Shown in pieces: positions 1 through 7,613 of a stretch of DNA of 64,000 nucleotides. Source of the stretch: CAWFPR01 sp963817635 (GTDB taxonomy: Bacteria > Acidobacteriota > Vicinamibacteria > Vicinamibacterales > 2-12-FULL-66-21); contig CAWFPR010000021.1 of the NCBI GenBank assembly GCA_963817635.1, forward strand, positions 20,318 through 84,317, given 5' to 3'. The notes under the pieces were generated by a model. The model saw nothing but the letters and a program-made list of their open reading frames with translations. It did not search any database and was not told the origin of the DNA. Within the stretch, counting starts at the first letter, position 1, and every line of letters starts with the position of its first letter. The translations under genes and the position numbers were made by a program.

Positions 1-1856
1 AGCGGGAGGTCGATGGCTGTGGCGGCGCGCTCCCGCGCAAGCTCCTCGATCCGCTCCTGGGTCTTGCTCCTCATGTACCCGGCGGGGACCCGGAGGATCC
101 GCTGCGCGGCCTCGCTGGTCCAGTCGAACGTCGAGATCAGGGGGTTCTTCCTGTCGTCACGCGCGATGAGCTTCGCGTCGTTGTCAAGACCGGGGGGCTT
201 CGCTCCGGCGAGGCGCGCCGAAGGCGCGCCTGGCGTGCCCGGTTCGGCGGAGGACTTGATGTCAAGCGGCGCGCCGGTTTCCTCCTCGATCACCTGACGG
301 GCGAAGTCGAGCGTGATCGCGTCGAGCTTCATCATGCGCGCGCGCTTTTCGACACGCGCCTTGACTCGCCGGCGCTGATACGCGTTCTTCATGGTCCAGA
401 GGCCCTTCCGGGCATCCTCAGACCATCGGAGCTTGCGCCCGTCGTAGGTGGTCTCCTCCTGAAGACCTCCCTCCACCTCCGCGATTCTCTCGATCATCTC
501 CTGCGAGATCACCTCGAAATCCGTGGCGCCGCAGACGGTGCACTTGACGGCGCCGCTCTGCGTGGCCGTGACGCCGCACGCCCGGCACATCGACACCGGA
601 CCTGACTTCGCCCGCTCGAGCGCCACCGCCTCGGCCAGCGCCTTGGTCGCGTCCGAGGCGCGCTTCGGCATGAACCGATCCATCGCTTCGTCAATCACCG
701 CGCTCGTGATCACCGAGTGCCCCTTCTCGAGCGCCAGTCGAAGGACCCCGGTGCGGGCGATCCCCTTGACCTGCTCGGGCACGTGCTTCATGCGCTCCTC
801 GGCCTCTGGCGTCCACCGTATGGTCTCCTCGGCGCGCACGTCGAGCCGCGGCACCTCGAGGCGCGTCGAGAGGAGGACATCGCAGGTCGCGGCGCGGAGA
901 ACGTTCTCCGTATTGCTCCCGAGTTCCTCCTCGTCGCCGGGGCTGTGCACGCCGATCCGGCCCATCACGATGAGCCACGGATTGGTCTTGCGCGCGTGAT
1001 CGATGATCTTCTGGAAGGGCTTGCCGTCGAGGAGCGTCTTCCTGATCGCGACGCCCGCCTCGCTCGCCATCCGCTCGCCCACCTCGAGATGCGACTGATA
1101 GATCTGCGCGAGCCCGGTGTCGATGATCTCCTCGTGGAGCTGGTTCTGCTCCTCGAAGCGGAAGACCTTCGCCGCCTGCTCGGTGAGGACGTTGACGATG
1201 CCGTTGAAGACGGAGTAGTGGAGGTAGGGGTCGTACACGGCGATCGCTTCGATCTTCTTGCCGAACGTGCGCGCCAGATCGATGGCGGTCATCAGCGCGC
1301 CGAACGACTGCGGGCTGCCGTCGACACCGACCAGGATGGTGTCGCGCTCGGCTTCGCCGGGCTCCGGCACGTGCTTGACGACCCAGACGTCGCGGTCGGC
1401 CTGCCGGGCGACGCGTTCGCAGACCGAGCCAATCACGCTGTCGCGCGCGCGCCCGATCCCCAGCGCGCCGATCACGACGAGGTCGTGCTCGGAACCGGCG
1501 AGGTCCTTGAGGATCTCGACATGGTGCTTCCCGTCCATCATCCGCGGCTCGAACTCGAGGCTCGACTCCCGGCAGAGGCGCGACATGCCATCGAGATAGC
1601 TGTCGGAGATGAGCTTGAGTCCCATCGTGATGAGGCTGTCGTGGATCTTCCGCTGGCGCTCCAGTTCCACCTCATCGATGTACTCCTCGGGCAGCGTGTA
1701 CTCCATCTGCTTGAAGCGATAGTCGTGGAGCTTCGCCGCGTAGACGTGGCAGCCGACCAGCTTCGCGGAGAACGCCTTGCCCAGCGTGAGCGCGCAGGCG
1801 ACGGCGCGGTTGGAGTAGTCCGAGTTGTCGACGGGCACGTAGACGCTCTTGTACAT
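1..1856 (-). CDS. Universal stress protein with zinc ribbon and PCP_red repeats (3' end off window)
   Basis: The protein starts MYKSVYVPVDNSDYSNRAVA at the ATG at 1856, preceded by an AGAGGA ribosome site, and stays open for 618 codons to the window edge. Two UspA-type domains fill roughly residues 1-300, with nucleotide-binding patterns such as VVIGALGIGRARDSVIGSV and VMGRIGVHSPGDEE. They are followed by a segment of the PCP_red type (WTPEAEERMKHVP...), a CxxC...CxxC zinc ribbon (CRACG / CTVCG), a second PCP_red-like repeat (WSEDARKGLW) and the beginning of a third (WTSEAAQRILRVP). PCP_red was named from light-independent protochlorophyllide reductase but is common as a C-terminal add-on elsewhere. 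It lies 99 bases downstream of the respiratory operon on the same strand, so it may be co-transcribed. Role inferred: stress or redox sensing linked to respiration. The C-terminus is not visible. Confidence 0.85.
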   Translation of the reverse strand, partial: MYKSVYVPVDNSDYSNRAVACALTLGKAFSAKLVGCHVYAAKLHDYRFKQMEYTLPEEYIDEVELERQRKIHDSLITMGLKLISDSYLDGMSRLCRESSLEFEPRMMDGKHHVEILKDLAGSEHDLVVIGALGIGRARDSVIGSVCERVARQADRDVWVVKHVPEPGEAERDTILVGVDGSPQSFGALMTAIDLARTFGKKIEAIAVYDPYLHYSVFNGIVNVLTEQAAKVFRFEEQNQLHEEIIDTGLAQIYQSHLEVGERMASEAGVAIRKTLLDGKPFQKIIDHARKTNPWLIVMGRIGVHSPGDEEELGSNTENVLRAATCDVLLSTRLEVPRLDVRAEETIRWTPEAEERMKHVPEQVKGIARTGVLRLALEKGHSVITSAVIDEAMDRFMPKRASDATKALAEAVALERAKSGPVSMCRACGVTATQSGAVKCTVCGATDFEVISQEMIERIAEVEGGLQEETTYDGRKLRWSEDARKGLWTMKNAYQRRRVKARVEKRARMMKLDAITLDFARQVIEEETGAPLDIKSSAEPGTPGAPSARLAGAKPPGLDNDAKLIARDDRKNPLISTFDWTSEAAQRILRVPAGYMRSKTQERIEELARERAATAIDLP

Positions 1857-1955
1857 CTGAATCCTCTCTTTGTCGGCTCGCCGAAGCGCCTTGCGGCGCG
1901 AAGGCGGCCGAACCCGCTTACACGCTCACTCGCTCTGGAGCTGATTCTCGACCGC

Positions 1956-3676
1956 TCACGCTCTGGTCGCTGCCGGCCGGTTCGGCTCATCGCCGAGTTC
2001 CCTGCGGGCGCGAGAGCCATAACGCCACCGCACCCACCCGACTACGGCAAGCTCGATGGCGAGAATGAGCAGCGCCGTCTTCACCATCGGGCCAACCGCC
2101 GATGGCACCGTTTCCGGCTCGACGTAGAGCGAGTACCAGGCCGTGAGACCTCGCCTGCTGCCACGCTCGCGCGAGAGCCCGTCCCAGACCGAGAAGGCGA
2201 CCGGCATGAACTCGCCGGGCACGAACGGGGCGCCCGCGCTTGCGCGAAGCGGCCGCTTGAAGATGACCGACCACTCTCCCTGGTCGTAGCTCGCGACACC
2301 CGTGAGATCGCCCGTGTCGTTGGGCGCGATGTCCCCGCTTCCCTTGCCGGTCAACTGAAGGGGATCGGGGCGGGCCAGGTCGAAGAACCACAGATCCACC
2401 GGGTTCTGGGCATCGCCGAAGATGAAATACGGCTTCCGCGCGCCGGTGGGCGTTTGTGAAGGAATCTGGATCGCGACGGCGTCGGAGAACTCGGACGTCT
2501 GGCTGGCCGGCGCTGTCGGCTCGGCGAACGGGTCCGCCGGAACCTGCTGGGCTGGCTTTACCTCCGCGTCGCCGAAGGGGCTGCCGCCGGCGTCCGGCGC
2601 GGCGCCTGGCGCGGCTTCCTCCTCTTCGGGAGGCACGGGAAGCGACGGCCCGTTCTTCCCGGCCTTCTGCGCGCTCATGTCGTGCCATTGAACGAGGAGC
2701 GCGATCGACTCGGAGTCGTAGATCGCCCGAACGGTCACCGACGTCGCGGGAGGATGGAATTCGCGTACGGGCTCCGTGATCTGCCCGACGATCGGAAAAC
2801 GCGCCGGCGCCACGGAGTCGAAGCTCGCGGTCCCTTTGGCCAGGTCGATCGGATCCTGGACGTGCCTGACGACGACCAGGTTGGAGTAGCCGGGCCCGTC
2901 GCTCTCCGACAGGGAATCGATGTAGTCCGTGATCGCCCATCGCTGCTCGGGCGGGAGGGCATCGGCGAACGACGGCATCGGCGTGCCGTTGAGCCCCGTG
3001 CTCATCGTCCGGAAAATGTCTTCCCGCGAGCCGCCTCCCCGGAATGTCCACCGGTGCGCGAGGTCCGCCGGGCGTATCGGCTGCGACCAGTCGTCCACGA
3101 GCGTTGGAGCCGAGGGTCCGTCGCCGCGGCCGAGCGTGCCGTGGCATCGGACGCAGCCGTTGTCCACGTAGAGCTTCGTCCCGAGCTCGAATCGACTCCT
3201 TCGTGACTTTCGGCGCGCTCGGGAACGACACGGGCTGGGGGACGTTGTCGGGGCTCGAGAAGTCGGGGGAGAACGTCGTGATGAAGTACGCGAGGTTCGA
3301 CACCTCCTCATCGGAGAGCGTGGGCCAGGCTGGGCATCGACGTGTACGGCATCCCGCGCCTGATGACGTTGATGAGGTCCTGGTGCGTCGGAAGCGCGCC
3401 GTTTGGGGTCGTCCGGATCTTGAACTTGCCCGTCGTGAAGTTCCGCGGCCTGGGATACAGGTGCGGAGCGGCATAACCTTCGCCATCACCCGCGTCACCG
3501 TGGCACTGCGAACAATTCTTGAGATAGAGCTGTTTGCCCGCCTCGCGCTGGGCCTCGGTCCCGACGTCGGGAGCCGCCGCGCGCGCCGATCCCATCAGCG
3601 CGACGCAGAACGACGCGGTCAGCACGGCGAAACCTGCGCCGATCAGGAGGCTTGGGCGCGGCGCGCGTGAAGTCAT
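1956..3676 (-). CDS. Diheme cytochrome c fused to EB_dh-type haem domain, two frameshifts
   Basis: Read across two single-base insertions, this is one gene. It starts MTSRAPRPSLLIGAGF at 3676, overlapping the stop of the gene before it. It has a signal peptide, then haem site CSQCHG, then a second site CVRCHG. An ethylbenzene-dehydrogenase gamma / NxrC-like haem-b domain follows (roughly the last 270 residues, with LWFFDLARPDPLQLTG and the pattern VAFSVWDG..RERG). A C-terminal membrane helix (TALLILAIELAVVGWV) closes it. Frameshift 1 is near 3330: removing one base restores MPAWPTLSDEEV. Frameshift 2 is near 3191: removing one T restores KESIELGTKLYVDNGC. Both edits restore perfect family sequence, so sequencing error is more likely than decay. 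Family knowledge: EB_dh domains carry electrons in DMSO-reductase-superfamily enzymes. Its place at the operon end suggests an electron acceptor or donor subunit. Confidence 0.85.
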
Positions 3677-4491
3677 TACTTCGAGCCCTCCTCCTTTGCG
3701 CGAGGCCTCTGCCCGGTGGAATCGTAGAGGAAGAGGATGGCATCCCACATCTCGTCTTCCGTGAGGAACTTCTCCCAGGGCGGCATGGCCGTGGCCCACG
3801 GACCGCTTTCCTCGGGAAGCCCGGGGCCGCCCTTGGAAATTCGCCAGAACAGGTACGTCTCGCGAAGCATCGCGATGGTTCCCTTGTCGGTGAAGTTGGT
3901 CGGAATCGGGTCCAGCCCGTGCACGTACATGCCGTTGCCCGACAGGTTGTCGCCGTGGCAGAAGACGCAGTTCCGGTAGTAGACCTTGCGGCCGTTCTCC
4001 ACGTGCGTGCGGAACTCCGCCGGATTCGATGTCTCGAGATGCCGGAAGGGGTTTTCGCCGTTGTCGAGATCGACCTGCTTCTCGTGAACGGTGATCGTGG
4101 ACGGCGACGCAGGATGGACCGTGCGCGAGAAGAGCGGAGGCTGAAGCGGGACGCTCATCTGGACGTAGACGTTCGCCGCCGCGAGCGCCGGAATCGCCAC
4201 GACCGTCGCGGCGAGGAGAACGGTGTACCGCTTCTCGGTCATGAACCGGACGAGCGGCTGGGATACGGCGTCGCGGCGCTCCTGGCTGGAGGACAGGTAC
4301 GCCAGGAGCGCCAGGGAGACGATCCCCATGTAGAGCGAGATCACCGAGGACGGAATCGGCGCCGTGAATCCGAAACGGAGCAGGACGTAGATGCCCAGCC
4401 ACCACGCGCCGCCCCAGATCAGGAGTCCCGCCCGGCGCAGGCGAAGGAGCGCGAATACGGCGGCCACGGCGAGGACGACGAGGATTTTCAT
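3676..4491 (-). CDS. Membrane-anchored monohaem cytochrome c
   Basis: A 271-aa protein with about three hydrophobic helices in the first 110 residues (MKILVVLAVAAVFALLRLRR, WWLGIYVLLRFGF, ISLYMGIVSLALLAYL, TVLLAATVVAIPALAA). A periplasmic c-type domain follows with one haem site CVFCHG near residue 175 and a C-terminal MPPWEKFLTEDE stretch typical of class I cytochrome c methionine-ligand regions. Start and stop overlap its neighbours by one to four bases (ATGA-type), so translation is coupled. It is part of the actAB/CydA-like operon and probably shuttles electrons within that complex. No named family beyond cytochrome c is recognised. Confidence 0.85.
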   Translation of the reverse strand: MKILVVLAVAAVFALLRLRRAGLLIWGGAWWLGIYVLLRFGFTAPIPSSVISLYMGIVSLALLAYLSSSQERRDAVSQPLVRFMTEKRYTVLLAATVVAIPALAAANVYVQMSVPLQPPLFSRTVHPASPSTITVHEKQVDLDNGENPFRHLETSNPAEFRTHVENGRKVYYRNCVFCHGDNLSGNGMYVHGLDPIPTNFTDKGTIAMLRETYLFWRISKGGPGLPEESGPWATAMPPWEKFLTEDEMWDAILFLYDSTGQRPRAKEEGSK

Positions 4492-5117
4492 CGTGCAACG
4501 GCTCCATCGATCGCCGGATGGACGGGCATCAGCCGCGCGCTCCCCTTGGGAACCGCTGGAGGCTGCGCGCCCCCGGGCGCGGCGCCTGGGCCAGACGGCG
4601 GCTGCGGAGCCGGCGCCCCTCCGGGCGCGGCCGTACCACCGTTGTAGCGGTGAGTTGTCTGGAGCGTGACCGTCGCCGTGCCGCCGAGCGTCTGCAGATA
4701 CGCGATCACGCAGAGGATCTCCTGATCGGTGAGGCCGACCGGAGGCTTGTTGATCGTCGGCATGCCCGGATTGAATCCCGGCACGATGAAGGCGTTGGGT
4801 TCGTACATCGCCTGCGCGAAGTAGTCCACGTCGCTCAGGCCCGGTTCGCGCGCCTTCGCCCGGATATCGACGCCGTCGAGATCAGGGAACCGGAGCGCCC
4901 CGCTCTTTCCGATGGTGTGGCACGTGAAGCAGAGGCCCTTGCCGTCCATGATCTCGCGGCCGACCTTGACCATGTCGGCCGTCGTCAGGTCGGTCTTCAG
5001 GACGATCTCCTGAGGAGGCTGCACTTCCTTCTGCGGCACCATCTGGCCGACGTAGGCGTAGAACCCGGTCGTCAGAAAGACGAGAGCGCCGATGCGGACG
5101 ATGATCGGGACTTTCAT
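4488..5117 (-). CDS. Monohaem cytochrome c, Pro/Ala/Gly-rich tail
   Basis: A 209-aa protein with an N-terminal signal anchor (VRIGALVFLTTGFYAYVGQM), a single haem site CFTCH near residue 65, and a candidate axial Met in NPGMPTINKPP. A low-complexity Pro/Ala/Gly stretch follows (around residues 165-190) before a short conserved-looking end. The ATG at 5117 overlaps the stop of the CydA-like gene by four bases, and its own stop overlaps the next cytochrome start by four bases. This arrangement resembles the c-type subunits found beside cytochrome-bd-like oxidases that use cytochrome c rather than quinol, which is an inference. Confidence 0.85.
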   Translation of the reverse strand: MKVPIIVRIGALVFLTTGFYAYVGQMVPQKEVQPPQEIVLKTDLTTADMVKVGREIMDGKGLCFTCHTIGKSGALRFPDLDGVDIRAKAREPGLSDVDYFAQAMYEPNAFIVPGFNPGMPTINKPPVGLTDQEILCVIAYLQTLGGTATVTLQTTHRYNGGTAAPGGAPAPQPPSGPGAAPGGAQPPAVPKGSARLMPVHPAIDGAVAR

Positions 5118-6967
5118 GGCGTCTTGGTCCGACTCTCGAAATCGGGCCGGTCGTGCAGGCTGGCGATCCAGAACACGAAACCAATCAGGAGGAAGAACCC
5201 GAGAACAGTCACCGAGACGACCTTGGTCGCGAAGCCGAGCGTGGGCGTGAAGGCGTCAACCGAGCGGTCCCGGATGATGCCGTAGACGTGCCAGTGCTGG
5301 CGCAGCCCCGAGCGCACGTAACCCATCAGACCCATGAGCCAGGTGAAGGTCACGGCGATGAAGATGAGCACGTACTGAGAGATCGCCGGAATCCTTCCCC
5401 AGCGCACCTCGCCGGTCCGCTTCGCCCCGCGAAACAGGAAGACGTCGATCGCGGTGATCAACACCATGGCGAGCAGGACCGAGCCGACCTGTGGGACGGA
5501 GAGCTTGATCCGGACCGTCGCCTCGACGAAGTACCCCAGGATGCCGAGGCTGATGACCGTGATGGCCGCCCCCGCGAAGAGGAGGAGCTGCGCCGTGTGC
5601 CCCGCCTTCGCCCACGCGACCGTCGCGACCTTCCCCGTCCGGCGATAGAGGAGGAAGCTCATGAACGTCGTGAGGATCAGGATGTTGACGGCGGTGTTCT
5701 TCGCCGACATCACGCCGAGGTAACCCAGGACCGGGTGCGACGATCCACCCATCGCGCGGAGCTCGGAGACGGTCGCGATGATCGATCGCGGCGTCGCCCA
5801 GACCATGAAGCAGAGCGTGATCGCGGCCAGGAGGTACTTGATGAACTTCTGGAGCGGCTGCTGGCCTTCAACGCGTCCCATGCCGAGCCAGAGGTAGTAG
5901 TTGGCCGCGAGGAACAGGTTGCCGATCAGGACCGCCTGGATGATGAACAGCCACGAAAAGGCCCCGCCCATCATCGTGAGCCCGAGCGTCTGCGAGTAGG
6001 CGTAGATCTCCTTCGCGAGCCAGTAGCCGGCGAAGGGGAGCGGAAGAAAGGCGCTGATCGCGACGAAGTTCCCGATGTAGCCCATCCAGTCGTAGTGCGC
6101 CCGCTCCTCGTCGGTCTTCGCCTGCAGGAACTTCACGGCCGCGTAGGCGGCGGCGATCGATCCGCCGAACGCGACGTTGGCGATCATTCGATGGACGTTG
6201 ATCGGCATCCACGTGTAGTTGTAGACCGCGTCCCAGACGGAGATGACGGCCCCATTGCTGGACACGCCGTTCGGAGACGTCATGAACGTCAGCCAGGCAT
6301 TGGCGATCATCATGATGCCCGTGCCGACGAGGTTCAGGCCGAGCCCCAGACCAAGATGCACCAGGGGGTGGAACTTGCCCCAGCCGTAGTAGTAGGTGTA
6401 GAGGAAGAAGGCTTCCAGGAAGAACAGAATGACGTACGGCAGGAACGTGGGAGAGAACACGCTCATCAGGTAGTTCGTGAACTTCGGGTACAGGATGATC
6501 AGCATGAACGTCAGGCCTGCTCCGAAGGTCGCGGTGAGCGAGAAGGACACCGAGAGCAGCTTCGCGAACTCGTGCGCGAGCAGGTCGTATCGCACGTCTC
6601 CCGTCTTGTAGCCGATCGCCTCGATGATGAACGCGAAGATCGGGACGGCAAGGACGAACGCCGCGAACAGCAGGTGCAGCTGCGCGACCGCCCAGATGGC
6701 GACGCGGCTGCCGATGATCGGAAACGTCCGATACTCGACCTCCACGTAGGGCTTTGCCTGCGCCTGCTTCTCCGCTTCGGCCTTCTCGGCGGCGAGTCCC
6801 TCTTCGCGCGGGGTGACGTCGGCGGTCGCGACCGGCGCGCGGTAGGGATCCCTGTACTCCTGCCGCACCAGCAGCGAGGCCATCTTCACGACGCTCGCGA
6901 ACATCACGAGAACGACGATGGGACCGATCAGGACCAGCCACTTGCGGTTCATCACGGGCTTCATCAC
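5114..6967 (-). CDS. CydA-like (cytochrome bd superfamily subunit I) membrane protein
   Basis: A 617-aa multi-spanning protein with an extra N-terminal helix and charged loop (residues 10-75) before the CydA core. The GTG at 6967 sits 7 bases after GAGGA. Visible core residues: His98 in AQLHLLFAAF (equivalent to the E. coli b595 His19), His259 in PINVHRMIANVAFGG (b558 His186), and Glu185 in ILFFLEAFF (equivalent to Glu107). The position of the otherwise highly conserved Glu99 is Pro177. The GRQPW signature of quinol-type CydA is not visible; the region reads FAGYWLAKEIYAYS. Two to three extra C-terminal helices take it past the usual ~520 residues. No CydB lies nearby. The pattern fits the OR-N-type bd-like proteins known from Nitrospira and others, rather than a quinol oxidase. 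Placement within an actAB operon suggests it supplies the membrane subunit. Confidence 0.85.
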   Translation of the reverse strand: MMKPVMNRKWLVLIGPIVVLVMFASVVKMASLLVRQEYRDPYRAPVATADVTPREEGLAAEKAEAEKQAQAKPYVEVEYRTFPIIGSRVAIWAVAQLHLLFAAFVLAVPIFAFIIEAIGYKTGDVRYDLLAHEFAKLLSVSFSLTATFGAGLTFMLIILYPKFTNYLMSVFSPTFLPYVILFFLEAFFLYTYYYGWGKFHPLVHLGLGLGLNLVGTGIMMIANAWLTFMTSPNGVSSNGAVISVWDAVYNYTWMPINVHRMIANVAFGGSIAAAYAAVKFLQAKTDEERAHYDWMGYIGNFVAISAFLPLPFAGYWLAKEIYAYSQTLGLTMMGGAFSWLFIIQAVLIGNLFLAANYYLWLGMGRVEGQQPLQKFIKYLLAAITLCFMVWATPRSIIATVSELRAMGGSSHPVLGYLGVMSAKNTAVNILILTTFMSFLLYRRTGKVATVAWAKAGHTAQLLLFAGAAITVISLGILGYFVEATVRIKLSVPQVGSVLLAMVLITAIDVFLFRGAKRTGEVRWGRIPAISQYVLIFIAVTFTWLMGLMGYVRSGLRQHWHVYGIIRDRSVDAFTPTLGFATKVVSVTVLGFFLLIGFVFWIASLHDRPDFESRTKTP

Positions 6968-6977
6968 AGCGCGTTCC

Positions 6978-7613
6978 TCATTTGCCGATCGCAGTCGCGG
7001 CCGTGGCGCTCGCCGCCCGCTTGCGCTGGAGTTCGTGGATGTAGGTGATGATCGCCCACCGGTCCGCGGCAGGGATCGGCCAGCGGTACCCGGGCATCAG
7101 CCCCGCGCCGTTCGTGATGACGTCGAAGATCTGGCCGTCCGTGTAATTCAGGACTTTCTCCTGGTGGAACGAGGCCGTCGGCACGTTGGCGCGCTGGAAC
7201 AGGATCCCCTTGCCGTCCCCTCGGGCGTCGTGGCACGGCTGGCAGTAGATCGTGTATCGCTGCCGGCCGCGCTCGACGAGTGCGTCGTTCACCGTGACCG
7301 GAACGGTCGCGACGAACTGTCCGTCCGCTCCCTTGCCCGTGAAGAAGGCCGTATCCTCTTTCAATCCATCGATCGCGACCGTTCCGGGGACGGGTTGGCG
7401 CATCGACGAGCCGTCGTAGAAGAAATCGCTGGCCGTCTGCGGCAGAGCCTTCGGCTGGTCGTCCATGCTCGGGTTGAGATGGATGGGTGGGCGGCTCGAC
7501 GTGCAGCCGCGCGCGCAGCCCGTGAGGCCGACGAAGCACGCGAGCGCGAGGGCGACGAGCACCCGTCCGCCTCCGCTGAAGCTACGGCGGACAAGCCGTG
7601 TGCGAACCGTCAT
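6978..7613 (-). CDS. actE: ActE-like lipoprotein monohaem cytochrome c
   Basis: The start is the ATG at 7613 (MTVRTRLVRRSF), whose ATGA overlaps the stop of actB. A lipobox LTGCARGC puts a lipidated Cys near residue 32. The mature part has one haem site CQPCHD near residue 117 and an axial-Met candidate in NGAGLMPGY. Length (211 aa) and position directly after actB match ActE of alternative complex III, the mono-haem lipoprotein that passes electrons to the periplasm. A GAGGA ribosome site for the next gene lies over its stop codon. Confidence 0.85.
   Translation of the reverse strand: MTVRTRLVRRSFSGGGRVLVALALACFVGLTGCARGCTSSRPPIHLNPSMDDQPKALPQTASDFFYDGSSMRQPVPGTVAIDGLKEDTAFFTGKGADGQFVATVPVTVNDALVERGRQRYTIYCQPCHDARGDGKGILFQRANVPTASFHQEKVLNYTDGQIFDVITNGAGLMPGYRWPIPAADRWAIITYIHELQRKRAASATAATAIGK

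Noticed and set aside
717..2459. Long plus-strand open frame of 580 codons
   Set aside because: It is the reverse of the Usp/PCP_red and cytochrome genes; its Asp/Arg/Leu-rich translation has no family resemblance.
5153..7048. Plus-strand open frame of 631 codons opposite the CydA-like gene
   Set aside because: Highly charged, repetitive His/Arg/Asp translation typical of the antisense of a membrane protein in GC-rich DNA.
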